This document shows positions 7,826 through 15,500 of a DNA stretch of 33,933 bases, piece by piece (position 1 is the first letter of the stretch; each line of letters begins with the position of its first letter). The DNA comes from Deltaproteobacteria bacterium. Its GTDB lineage: Bacteria > Desulfobacterota > Desulfarculia > Adiutricales > Adiutricaceae. The stretch is taken from contig JAISCZ010000157.1 in assembly GCA_031265205.1 (NCBI GenBank), positions 1 to 33,933 on the forward strand, in the 5' to 3' direction. Both the position numbers and the translations under genes were made by a program. The notes beneath the pieces were generated by a model. That model was not told where the DNA came from and ran no database searches. It worked only from the letters and a program-made list of their open reading frames with translations.

Positions 7826-9283
7826 ATGCCAGAGCTTTACGATTTGACGCTGGAGGCGGCGCGGGAGCTTTTGCTCAAGCGCGAGGTTAAGGTTGAGGAA
7901 CTGGTCTTGGCCTCTTTGGAGAGGATCCGCGTAACCGAGCCCCAAGTGTCCGCGTGCTTGGCCACGCGGGAAGAGGAGGCCTTGGAACTGGCTCGGGACA
8001 TGGACCGGGAGGGTCCGGCCCCCGAGAAAATTCTCTGGGGCCTTCCCCTCTCGGCTAAAGACGTCTTCTGCCTTCCGGGGACTCCCACCACGGCCGGCTC
8101 CCGGATGCTCGAAAATTACCGCCCGACCTTTGAGGCCACGGTCCTTACGAAACTGCGGGAGGCCGGGGCGATTATCGTTTGCAAGACCAATCTCGACGAG
8201 TTCGCCATGGGGTCCACCACGGAGTTTTCGGCCTATAAGCCCACGCGTAACCCCTGGAACCTCGCCCGGGTTCCCGGTGGCTCCAGCGGCGGGGCGGCGG
8301 CCGGGGTGGCGGCCCGCCAAGTTCCGGGAGGCTTAGGGACCGACACCGGGGGCTCCATCCGCCAGCCCGCGGCGTTCTGCGGTTGCGTGGGCCTCAAACC
8401 CAGTTACGGGCGCGTCTCGCGCTACGGGATTGTCGCCTACGGCTCCTCTTTGGATCAGGCCGGGCCCCTAACCAGGACGGTGGCGGACGCGGGCCGAATC
8501 CTTTCCGCGATCTCCGGCCCGGACGGCAAGGATTCCACCTGCTCCAATCTGCCCGTTCCCGATTTCGTCAATTTAGCGTCCCGGGATCCCCGCGCGCTTA
8601 CCCTGGGGCTTCCGCCGGAATTTTGGGACGGGGAGTTCGACCCGGCGGTCCGGGAAGCCCTGGACCGGGCCCTGGCGGAACTGCGCGACGCTGGGGTAAC
8701 CCTTAAGAGCGTCAGCCTCCCGCGCGTCCCCTACGGGGTCGCGACCTATTATATATTGGCGTCGGCGGAGGCCTCGACCAATCTCGCCCGCTACGACGGG
8801 GTCCGGTACGGCTTTAGAGCCTCGGAGAGTTCCGAACTCGCGGGACTCTACCGCGATTCCCGGTCCAAGGGCCTGGGCCAGGAGGCCCAAAGGCGGATCC
8901 TGTTGGGGACTTTTGTCCTTTCCAGCGGGTATTACGACGCCTATTACAAAAAAGCCGCCCAGATCCGCCGCCTGATCCAGGAAGATTTCGTAAAAGCCTT
9001 CGGGGAGGCGGATTTTATCCTGGCGCCGGTCTCCTCCATTCCCCCCTGGCCCTTCGGCGCTTTTACCGAGGATCCCTTGACCCAGTATCAGCTGGACGTC
9101 ATGACCGTTCCTTTGAACCTGGCGGGCTGTCCGGGTCTCAGCCTCCCCGTGGGCCTCGGCGCCGACGGCCTTCCCGTGGGAGTCCAGCTCTGGGGCCCCT
9201 CTTTCGGGGAGCAGGGGCTGTTGGAGGCGGGGAGTCTCTTGGAAAAAATTTTTCCGCCCCTCCCGGCGCCTCCCTTAAAATAG
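7826..9283 (+). CDS. gatA: Asp/Glu-tRNA amidotransferase subunit A (glutaminase)
   Basis: The amidase-signature subunit hydrolyses glutamine and feeds ammonia to GatB. In 485 residues the Ser-cisSer-Lys catalytic triad is intact: Lys78 in PLSAKDVFC, Ser153 in GGSSGGAAAG and Ser177 in DTGGSIRQPA, one residue offset from the positions I recall for Staphylococcus aureus GatA (K79/S154/S178). The following GLKPSYGRVSRYGIVAYGSS and SLDQAGPLTRTVAD are typical of GatA as opposed to other amidases. The ATG at 7826 is 9 nt after gatC, preceded by TAGGAATTAG. This is the last gene of the operon. No clear intrinsic terminator follows directly; only a weak 5-bp inverted repeat overlaps the end of the gene. 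Confidence 0.97.
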   Translation: MPELYDLTLEAARELLLKREVKVEELVLASLERIRVTEPQVSACLATREEEALELARDMDREGPAPEKILWGLPLSAKDVFCLPGTPTTAGSRMLENYRPTFEATVLTKLREAGAIIVCKTNLDEFAMGSTTEFSAYKPTRNPWNLARVPGGSSGGAAAGVAARQVPGGLGTDTGGSIRQPAAFCGCVGLKPSYGRVSRYGIVAYGSSLDQAGPLTRTVADAGRILSAISGPDGKDSTCSNLPVPDFVNLASRDPRALTLGLPPEFWDGEFDPAVREALDRALAELRDAGVTLKSVSLPRVPYGVATYYILASAEASTNLARYDGVRYGFRASESSELAGLYRDSRSKGLGQEAQRRILLGTFVLSSGYYDAYYKKAAQIRRLIQEDFVKAFGEADFILAPVSSIPPWPFGAFTEDPLTQYQLDVMTVPLNLAGCPGLSLPVGLGADGLPVGVQLWGPSFGEQGLLEAGSLLEKIFPPLPAPPLK

Positions 9284-10209
9284 CTCGTTTAAAAAATTGA
9301 TAAACTTTAGAGATTTAGCGCAGACAGACCTTCGCGGAGTTCCCGCGCGGGGCTTAAAAAAAGCGCGAGGGATAACATTTTAAACTCAAAGCCGTTTTTT
9401 TCACTTGCGTTTGGTCCGATTTGAGGTTATAAAATATTCAGGCTACGTTTGTCGTAGGCCTTCATAATATTGATAGTTTCGACTCGCGCTATCGCGATGG
9501 AACTTTTAAATTAATATTTCGCGATCTACGGCGGTTCCTGGATGGAAGATTTCTTTCCTGGGGCGGCTTAAGACGAAAATTAATAGTTCTGACATCCCAT
9601 TTTATGGCTCATAACCTTTCTTTCTCTCGCGCGGCCTGACCTTAGGCTTCGGCGTCAGGGCGCCTCTCCTTGAGGAGAGGCGCCCTGACGGGTCGGTCTT
9701 TTCGGTCCCTTTAACGCGACGGTTCGGTCTTTTCGCTCCCCTTAAAAGGGAGCGCTCTCGTTCGCTTGTCTTTTGGCCGTCCTAACCCCTCGGGAGCGCT
9801 TTCGCGTAACCGACCCTCGCGGGTTCGGGGCCTCGCTCTCAGGGACGCCTGATAGCGCCCCGCGGACGCGCGGAAAGCCTCAAGATAAATACCGTTGTTC
9901 TATGGCCTTTCGCGGGGACGCGCCGCCGTCCCGTAAGCGGCTGGCGGGTCGCGCCCCTTGAGCGCGCCCCCCAGCGCGAAAGGCGCGGCTATCGCGCCCC
10001 GCGAAGAGACATCGTTCTTTAAGTGGAGGGAAGGCGCGCCTGCGCTATCCCGCTTCCCAATCGTTCGTGGGGAACGCGGTTCCCCTCCAACCTTTCCGTC
10101 AAGGAGTGAAGTTTAGTGAAATTGAACCAGACTCAAGTCCCCAGAGAGAATAAGCGCGGCGCGAGATTATCTTATCGCCAAAAGGCCGGAAGGCCGGAAG
10201 GATTAAGTA
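9284..10209. other. Non-coding gap between gatA and first HU-like gene
   Basis: About 0.9 kb with no supported gene. The first half is AT-richer than the operon, the second half GC-rich. It contains the 16-bp hairpin at 9654-9689 and, just after it, a short imperfect direct repeat (GGTCGGTCTTTTCGGTCCC and GGTTCGGTCTTTTCGCTCCC). A 62-codon frame at 9773 has no recognisable features. Confidence 0.6.
9654..9689. repeat. Perfect 16-bp hairpin
   Basis: The arm GTCAGGGCGCCTCTCC pairs perfectly with GGAGAGGCGCCCTGAC around a four-base TTGA loop. It lies about 370 bp after gatA and has no T-tract on either strand, so it is not a standard intrinsic terminator. It could be a REP-like element, an attenuating structure or a relic of a mobile-element end. 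Confidence 0.8.
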
Positions 10210-10554
10210 ATGTCTTTTATCAATAATTTATTGGCTAAAGAATTAGGGCAAATAACTGGTTTAGGCCAAGAGGCGGCGGCAAAATTTCTCGACGCTTTCC
10301 TATCCCTTTTAGTCGAAAATCTTCTTAAAACGGATTCTTTCACCTTAAAGGGGCTCGGAACGTTCCAGATCGTCAAAGTGGAAGCGACTCAAGCCGTAAA
10401 TCCCATGACGGGAAAGAAATACGAAATCGCCGCTCACCCCAAAGCGATTTTTAGGGGGTCTAAAGCTTTGAAAAAAGCCCTCAAGGAGCGGGTCAAGGAC
10501 AGGAAGGTCCCCGCCGCGAAAAAGAACGGGGAGGGCGAAAATATGCCGAAGTGA
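10210..10554 (+). CDS. HU/IHF-family DNA-binding protein (HU-like 1)
   Basis: A 114-residue protein with the HU/IHF architecture: two N-terminal helices, a beta sheet with FTLKGLGTFQIVKV (compare HU 'VGFGTFEVRERAAR'), then an arm with AVNPMTGKKYEIAAH and a C-terminal helix FRGSKALKKALKE. The intercalating proline is present in VNPMTG, but the usual Arg of the RNP triplet is replaced by Val. A Lys/Glu-rich tail of about 20 residues extends beyond the normal 90-95 residue fold. ATG at 10210 has a good GGAAGGATT ribosome-binding site. It is alone in a long non-coding stretch. HU-like proteins bend and compact DNA; whether this is the main nucleoid protein or a specialised paralogue cannot be told. 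Confidence 0.88.
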   Translation: MSFINNLLAKELGQITGLGQEAAAKFLDAFLSLLVENLLKTDSFTLKGLGTFQIVKVEATQAVNPMTGKKYEIAAHPKAIFRGSKALKKALKERVKDRKVPAAKKNGEGENMPK

Positions 10555-10607
10555 CATTCTGAGCGGCGCGATCGGGTTCGGGGATAGGGCCGGATTTTTT
10601 CCCGCCC

Positions 10608-10641
10608 CGCCAATTATTGGCGCTTTTTCCAATAATTGGCG
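10608..10641. terminator. Possible factor-independent terminator / hairpin after HU-like 1
   Basis: A perfect 13-bp inverted repeat (CGCCAATTATTGG / CCAATAATTGGCG) with an eight-base loop CGCTTTTT, 54 nt downstream of the HU-like stop codon. The T-run is in the loop rather than after the stem, so termination is only a guess; a protein-binding palindrome is the alternative. Confidence 0.45.
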
Positions 10642-10804
10642 CCCACTCCGCCAGCGATTTTTCGCGAATCCCGAATCGGCGTCGCTCTTAGGCCTTGTCC
10701 TTCCCTTCTTTATCATGACGCGCCGCGTGGCGCCCTGTTTTGAGGCGCGGTCGCGTTTAACCCCTTTTATGGCGAAGGCTCAAAGATGATTGCGTCGCTC
10801 ATTG

Positions 10805-11034
10805 GCTCCCTTGGGGCCGCGTCAGACTCTCTTGAGAAGCGTAAGGCTCCCTTTGGGACGCCCCTGATTCTTTTGGGGACGCCTCTGGCTCTCTTGGGGA
10901 CGGCTCAGATTCCCTTGGGGAGGGCTCAGACTCTCTTGGGGGAGGCTCAGACTCTCTTGGGGAGGGCTCAGACTCCCTTGGGGACTCCTCAGATTCCCTT
11001 GGGGACTCCTCAGATTCCCTTGGGGAGGGCTCTG
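10805..11034. repeat. 21-bp minisatellite, about 11 units
   Basis: Eleven consecutive units of 21 bp (one of 20) with consensus CTCAGATTCCCTTGGGGAC, the last nine in perfect register from 10846 to 11034. Because 21 is a multiple of 3, both strands stay open. The + strand would read heptads like TPQIPLG, with an ATG at 10786, and the - strand heptads like SPRESEP. The + frame continues into sequence that is antisense to an IS110 relic, so its downstream part cannot be a real gene. I treat the block as a minisatellite, with a short heptad-repeat peptide as the alternative. Confidence 0.8.
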
Positions 11035-11249
11035 CCGGGCCTTTTATCGCGCGCGTACTTGGAGATGAGGCATTCGATGGAGATTTTTCCTTGCCTCGCG
11101 CCATTCGCGGGCGAGACGCCTTTGACTGGAGTTGGCGCCTATGAAGTCAATTTTGGCGCGAAGCGACTCAGCGGGTATTCGCGTTGGCGCGGGAACGCCG
11201 ATCCGGGGAGTTTTCTTTCTTTCTCCAGACAAAATCTGAGTCTTTTTCT

Positions 11250-11687
11250 CTTTGGTTTATCTCTTTCTCTCCCCGCTGGCAAGCTCCGCCCCTTAAGCGG
11301 TCAAACTGAAGTCGACAAGCGGTTAAGCTGGGGCGGGTTCAGGCCGCCCAATGCGGCGATCTCGCGACCGGGAAGCTTTTGGGCGCGCGTCGGGTTGACG
11401 GCGAGGACCTTCAAGTCGGCGTTGGCGAGAGTCTTATGGAGGGTCTTCCCGCGTACGCCGGCGCGCTCCACAACCCGGCCACCGCCTCCCTCTGGGTGAC
11501 TCAGGCGACTGGCTCGCGGTTTCCCGCCGGCTTCCCGCTGGCTTCCCGCTCAATTCCTCGCGCGCGTGGACAAACCCATCGGAGAAAATAGGCTCGCGGT
11601 AGCGGACGAACTTTATTTGCCGTGGACGCGACCCCAATAGCCGACTTGCCGGGACGCGAAACGTTCTTTATCTGTTCGTTTGGGCGC
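11250..11687 (-). pseudogene. IS110-family transposase relic (N-terminal half)
   Basis: Read on the minus strand in shifting frames, this gives pieces that align in order with the transposase at 30671: SAIGV-VHGK, then RYREPIFSDGFVHAREELSG (compare RYYRPVSAGYVHERDEFSAL), then ERAGVRGKTLHKTLANADLK and VLAVNPTRAQKLPG (compare KTLQKSLASAGVKVVVVNPRRAKNIPG). This covers the start of the DEDD RuvC-like catalytic domain. Stops and frameshifts break it, and the C-terminal Transposase_20 half was not found. The initiator codon of the parent element corresponds to about 11687. The same element's non-coding left end follows in the minus direction at 11688-11990. Confidence 0.75.
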
Positions 11688-11990
11688 CTCTACGCCTCCT
11701 TGGCGGAACCCCGCGTAAAATCGCTCAGACCCTCGCGCGTACCTTCTCTTTTCAGCCGACACGCGGCGTGAAGTTGAGCGCGCGGGCCCAACTTGTGGCG
11801 CGAACCCTAAAGACGGAAAGTTTGTCGCGCGCTTATCAAGAAGCGGGATGGGGTTCGTTAGTGGGAGGCGGAGCTGTTTAAGCGACTCGGCACGACCGCG
11901 AAACAAACCGCGGTCCCGCCAGCCGATACGCGCGAATGATGGGTAAGCGTCGAATCGCCGTTAGTCACGCCAGAACGTTTTTTTGGCCCG
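11688..11990 (-). mobile_element. IS110 non-coding left end (relic copy)
   Basis: The reverse complement matches the 300 nt upstream of the transposase at 30671 along its length. Shared landmarks are GGCC near the tip, TGACTAAC, GCGCGTATCG (11924-11933 here, 30426-30435 there), CGAACCCC..CCCGCTTCTT, AGCTTCACGCC-like and ACGCGCGAGG. The distance from the GCGCGTATCG landmark to the transposase start is 236-237 nt in both copies. In IS110-group elements this region encodes the bridge RNA. Confidence 0.65.
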
Positions 11991-12219
11991 GCGCGTCGTC
12001 CTATCTAATTAACGTACGGATTAGTGAATATTCTTTGTAGATAAGCTTTAAAGCTTATGGCTCTTTAATTAACGGGAAACGCGCAAGCGGTTCCTCTCGT
12101 TTCTAACCATATGGGAGATCATTTAACGCCTTGGCGTTCTCGATTTCCTGAGATGATTTCCAACTATTATTTAAATATTATGGGAAAATATTTTTCCCGC
12201 AACCCATAGAGGTGTCCCG

Positions 12220-12525
12220 ATGGACAAAGAAGAATTTATTGACAAAGTGGCCACGAAAAGCGGACTGAGTATTGAAAAGGTCAACTCGTATTTTGCGGCG
12301 GTATCCGAACTTTTGGGAGATCGCTTGAAGGCGAGGAAACATACCAATATTTGGGATTTCGGCGTCATCTACCCTGTCGTAAAAGAGATGTTCAATGGGA
12401 AGAATCCAAAGACACTAGAACCTTTTACCATAAACGCTCACATAGCCATTCATTTTAAATTGAATAAATCTTTCATGATCCGCGTGAACTCCCTTCGGTT
12501 TGGCGGCAAGGGCGGGCAGGAATAG
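12220..12525 (+). CDS. Divergent HU/IHF-like protein (HU-like 2)
   Basis: A 101-residue protein. MDKEEFIDKVATKSGLSIEKVNSYFAAVSELLGDRL gives the typical two-helix HU N-terminus, and NIWDFGVIYPVVKE corresponds to the first beta strands (usual 'GFGTFEV'). An arm with GKNPKTLEPFTINAHIAIHF keeps the Asn-Pro turn of HU, and FKLNKSFMIRVN replaces the usual 'FKAGKxLKxxV' helix. The core is strongly diverged from HU-like 1. ATG at 12220 has AGAGGTGT as a ribosome-binding site. Codons are much less GC-rich than those of the left end of the window. It stands alone, with a 30/32-bp minisatellite starting just downstream. DNA binding is likely by fold; a regulatory role is possible. Confidence 0.72.
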   Translation: MDKEEFIDKVATKSGLSIEKVNSYFAAVSELLGDRLKARKHTNIWDFGVIYPVVKEMFNGKNPKTLEPFTINAHIAIHFKLNKSFMIRVNSLRFGGKGGQE

Positions 12526-12529
12526 GGAG

Positions 12530-12850
12530 GCCAGGAGCGGGACGGCCAGGCCAGGGCGGGCGGAGCCCAAAGAGGGCAAGAGCGGGCGGACAGGGCAAAA
12601 GGAGGGTTGGAGCGGGTCGGGGCTGAGCCCAGGGAAGGCGAGAACGGGGCGGCCAGGGCTCAGGTAGGACTGGAGTGAGCGGGGCCTGGGCCCAGGGAGG
12701 ACTGGAGTGGGCGGTCAGTGTCCAGGGAGGACTGGAGCGGGCAGGGCCTGGACCCAGAGAGGACTGGAGTGGGTGGTCTGGGCCCAGGGAGGACTGGAAT
12801 GGGCGGTCAGGGTTCAGGGTGGGCGAGAGCGACGCGGTCAGGGCCGGGTT
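12530..12850 (+). repeat. G-rich minisatellite with alternating 32/30-bp units
   Basis: The phrase GGACTGGA occurs at 12667, 12699, 12729, 12761 and 12791, giving spacings 32, 30, 32, 30. The long unit contains GGGGCCTGG or a variant and the short one GGGCGGTCAG, so the real unit is a 62-bp pair. More degenerate copies extend back to the stop codon of HU-like 2. Open frames across it are compositional. Confidence 0.8.
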
Positions 12851-13036
12851 AGGGTGGTTACGAGGACGGAAAAAAGAAGAAGAAAATATCGTTAATCGTC
12901 CGGCTCAAAGAGAGGCGCTTCGGCTGATTATAATCCTTCGGCTCGCGACTCTGGTGGGTCATTTAATTGGATGGCTCTCAAGTTACTGACCCTCCAGCGG
13001 GGCCTTGGATGGAATAAATAGGGCAAAAAAGAAAAA

Positions 13037-13562
13037 TATCCGTCCATCCACCATTTTCAGCGCCAACATAGGCAAGTTATCTGTCTACGCTTGCAGACGT
13101 GGATAGCGATAATCTATGGTCTCAGCGGCTGGGATTTTGGCGAGTTGGGCGGCGCGAGGCGCCTTTGGGAGAGCAGGCTACGGTTTGGAGATACCCGTCC
13201 GTAGCCAGTTACATGGCTGACGATAGTATCTTGGCGCTCGGGAGCTTCAATTCAGGCGGTATCGCGGCGGTTCAAATCGCGCGGTGGTTCAAATGGCGCG
13301 GTTTTCCCTTGGCGCCCGGCGAGGCTTGTTTTTTGTCCGTATACCTACGCTCCGCTAAGGACGGGGAGGGAGGACGGGTTATCTTCCGCCCAAAAGCGTT
13401 CGCCTTGGCTACAGGCTTGCCTTTGAGAGCCGTTTTCGTCAAAGATGGGCGTGACTCCCACGGGTTCTGGCGCGCCGTTTCCTTGGGAAGCGGCGCGACC
13501 CGTTATGGCTCTGCCCAGAATTCCCGCTTGGGAGATCATGTGGCTCGCGAAAGCGTGGCTTG
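13037..13562 (+). repeat. Dispersed repeat R, copy 1
   Basis: About 0.5 kb that matches 29839-30344 in the same orientation. Shared landmarks are CAACATAGGCAAGTT, GATGTGGATA-like, TCAGGCGGT.TCGCGGCGG, GCGCGGTTTTCCCTTGGCG, GGACAGGGAGGGAGGAC-like, TTGCCTTTGAGAGCCG and GACCCG.TATGGC. Frames are open on both strands for short distances but no protein family is recognisable. It is probably a remnant of a non-autonomous or decayed mobile element. Confidence 0.75.
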
Positions 13563-14141
13563 TGGAGCCTTTCGGAGAAGGCCATGGGGAGATTATTTTG
13601 CTTGGTGGGATGTAGGGCGCGTGATTTTCGGGCGTGGCTTCGCGTACCGCCGCCCTTCGGAAGCTGGCTCTTAGGGCTCGCCATTGGGTCGTCGCCCTGT
13701 CGTCCTTTGGAGACGCTCCTCTCAGAAGCGGGTTATTCAGGATATCAATAGGAAGGCGCGGAAAAGCGCGATTTTCCGCGAGTTAGCGCCATTAAGCGCG
13801 CTCGCTAAAGAAAAACGCGGCTAGCGCCAAATTGCCCCAGAGAGCGCGAACGTTAAGTCGAGGCTTATTCCCGCGCGGCAATCCGCGCGGCTCTTTCGCT
13901 CTTCCAAACTTCTTTCCTCCGAGTCCCCAAAAATCGGCGAGCGGCGAGAAAAGCGGCGGGAAAAATAAAAGCAAATCTTTTGGGATAGCTCGAAAAAAAC
14001 CGCGATTTTCTTTGAAATGGCGTTACTAAGCGCCCGCGCGGGAAAAAAGCCGCCAGCGCCAAAAAAACTTCTTGCTTTTCGCGTGAGGTTCGTATATCTT
14101 CTTTCTGTTGACTAATGTCAACTCAAGGCTTAGTCCTTTTT
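13563..14141. other. Non-coding gap
   Basis: No gene seen. The sequence is rich in short GCGC-containing words. At 14107-14122 lies the inverted repeat GTTGAC-TAAT-GTCAAC, just before the terminator at 14142. Which gene that terminator once served is not visible. Confidence 0.5.
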
Positions 14142-14178
14142 GGCCTCCCCCATTCCTTAAGTGGGGGAGGCCTTTTTT
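14142..14178 (+). terminator. Intrinsic terminator
   Basis: An 11-bp perfect stem (GGCCTCCCCCA at 14142-14152 with TGGGGGAGGCC at 14162-14172), a nine-base loop and six Ts at 14173-14178. A textbook rho-independent terminator on the + strand. The group II intron relic begins exactly at the T-tract. Confidence 0.85.
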
Positions 14179-14870
14179 GCGTCTGGCATGGGCGGTGAAT
14201 AGGAGGCGAGAGTCTTCTACAGGCCTGGCGATGGAAACTGGTAGCCAATAGCGGGGGGAACGCAGCTAGGCCCACCCGCGAGAAGCTGGAGGCAAACCCT
14301 CGGCCCGACGAACGGAAATCTCATTTAGGCGTTTCCGAGAGGATGACCTCACGGCGCGAAATGGAGCCCCCCTGTCTGAGCGCGGGGGGCGTAAATGAGC
14401 CGGTTAGATGAGGGGAAAGTCACTGTTCTCGCCCGGGGCCCGGGGAGATCTCTTGACGGTCACGCGGAACATCCGGCTAAATTGAAGCGCGCCTCGGGTT
14501 TGCTGGTCCGCTGGCGGCGTGGTGGCGGCGCGGCGGCGGCGCGCCGGCTACGGCGCGCGGAGTCAAGAGAAGTCAGCGGAGGCCATAGCGCCGTGGGAAA
14601 CCCCGGGAAGGGCCGAACAGCGACGCTTCAATTTCACAACAAGCCGAAACTACGCGCAAAAGCGAAATACCGTGGACATCGACTGGAACCGCCCTGGGCA
14701 GAATAGGATAGGTCTGGAAGGCGCCCAGGGAGCGCGCGGCGTGGAGTGGCCGAAGGAGAGGGAAAGAGCGAGCGCCAAGAGTACTATCCACGCTTGAAAA
14801 GGCGATTTCATTTCTAAATATGGGACCGGCGCTCTAGTGGGCGCTCAGAAACTCTCAGGAACATGGGAAC
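14177..14870 (+). ncRNA. Group II intron RNA relic (5' domains)
   Basis: From the T-tract onwards the sequence follows the layout of bacterial group II intron domain I: GCGTCTGGCATGGGCGGTGA near the 5' end, then CTACAGGCCTGGCGATGGAA, GGTAGCCAATAGC, GACGAACGGAAATCTCAT, AAATGGAGCCCCCCTGTCTG and CCGGGGCCCGGGGAGATC. I recognise these from memory of such introns, so the class is not certain. Insertion directly behind an intrinsic terminator is the habit of bacterial class C introns. The canonical GTGCG 5' end appears altered to TTGCG. The 3' domains V and VI were not found. Confidence 0.7.
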
Positions 14871-15400
14871 TCTTGGGCGTCGACGGAATGACCGCCGACG
14901 CGTTATTGCCCTATCTTAAGACGCGTAACCTTTGAGCTTGCCGGGCGGATTCTTGAGGTTAGTTACAGGCCAGTGCCAATGCGGGAGGGCGAAATCTCGG
15001 AGCTGGACGGGGGAGCGCGCTTGCTGGGAGCGCCGACGGGTACTGACCGCGCGATCCAGCGAGCCGTGCCCAGACTATAGTTGAGATTTTTAAACCTACC
15101 TTTTTAACTACAGCTATGGGTTTCGCTCTAACCGAAACGCCCAGGAGGCGATAAGAAAGGATCGGGAATATTTTGACGAGGGGCGCTCCTTCGTAGTCGA
15201 TATAGACTTGGCCAAGCGTTTTGATACGATACGCTCTGATAAGCCTGGGAACGCGCTGAGGGAGAAGGTGGCGGCAAGAGGGGGGCAAGAGGTCGCCGGT
15301 TCTTATTCATAAGTTCTTTAAACGCGGAATTGTGAAAGATGGACTGGCAATCGCCACGGAAGAGGGGGCCGCGTAAGGAGCTCCAAGTAGCTCCGCCGCC
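14870..15400 (+). pseudogene. Group II intron reverse transcriptase/maturase, decayed
   Basis: Pieces of a group II intron-encoded protein appear in order in shifting frames. They are LGVDGMTADALLPYLK near 14877, SYRPVPMREGEISELDGGAR and LLGAPTGTDRAIQRAV at 14960-15070, SYGFRSNRNAQEAIRK then FVVDIDLAKRFDTIRSDK at 15110-15240, and LIHKFFKRGIVKDGLAIATE then EGAA-stop-GAP near 15300-15375. The order and spacing match the finger and palm blocks RT0-RT4 of such enzymes. The YADD catalytic block and the maturase and endonuclease domains were not found. At least two frameshifts and several stops make it non-functional. Confidence 0.85.
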
Positions 15401-15426
15401 GGGAAGCGGCGGCGGGGCGGCCCAAT

Positions 15427-15500
15427 ACGAAATTCGCGAGCCCGCGCCTTTGAGCGTAGGGAAGAACTCTTCTCCGGTTTCCGCGAAACGGAAAAGCTCA
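15427..15500 (+). repeat. Short dispersed repeat S, copy 1
   Basis: Shares GGGAAGAACTCTTCTC..GGT and GAAACGGAAAAG, with the same intervening spacing, with 21794-21865. In both copies one frame reads PAP-S-GKN-S...KRK. It lies at the tail of the group II intron relic. Confidence 0.5.

Noticed and set aside
10786..11499. A 237-codon + strand gene with heptad repeats
   Set aside because: The second half is antisense to an IS110 relic and the first half is a 21-bp minisatellite open on both strands.
13099..13674. 191-codon ORF in dispersed repeat R
   Set aside because: The matching copy at 29839-30344 does not keep the frame, so the similarity is of DNA, not of a conserved protein.
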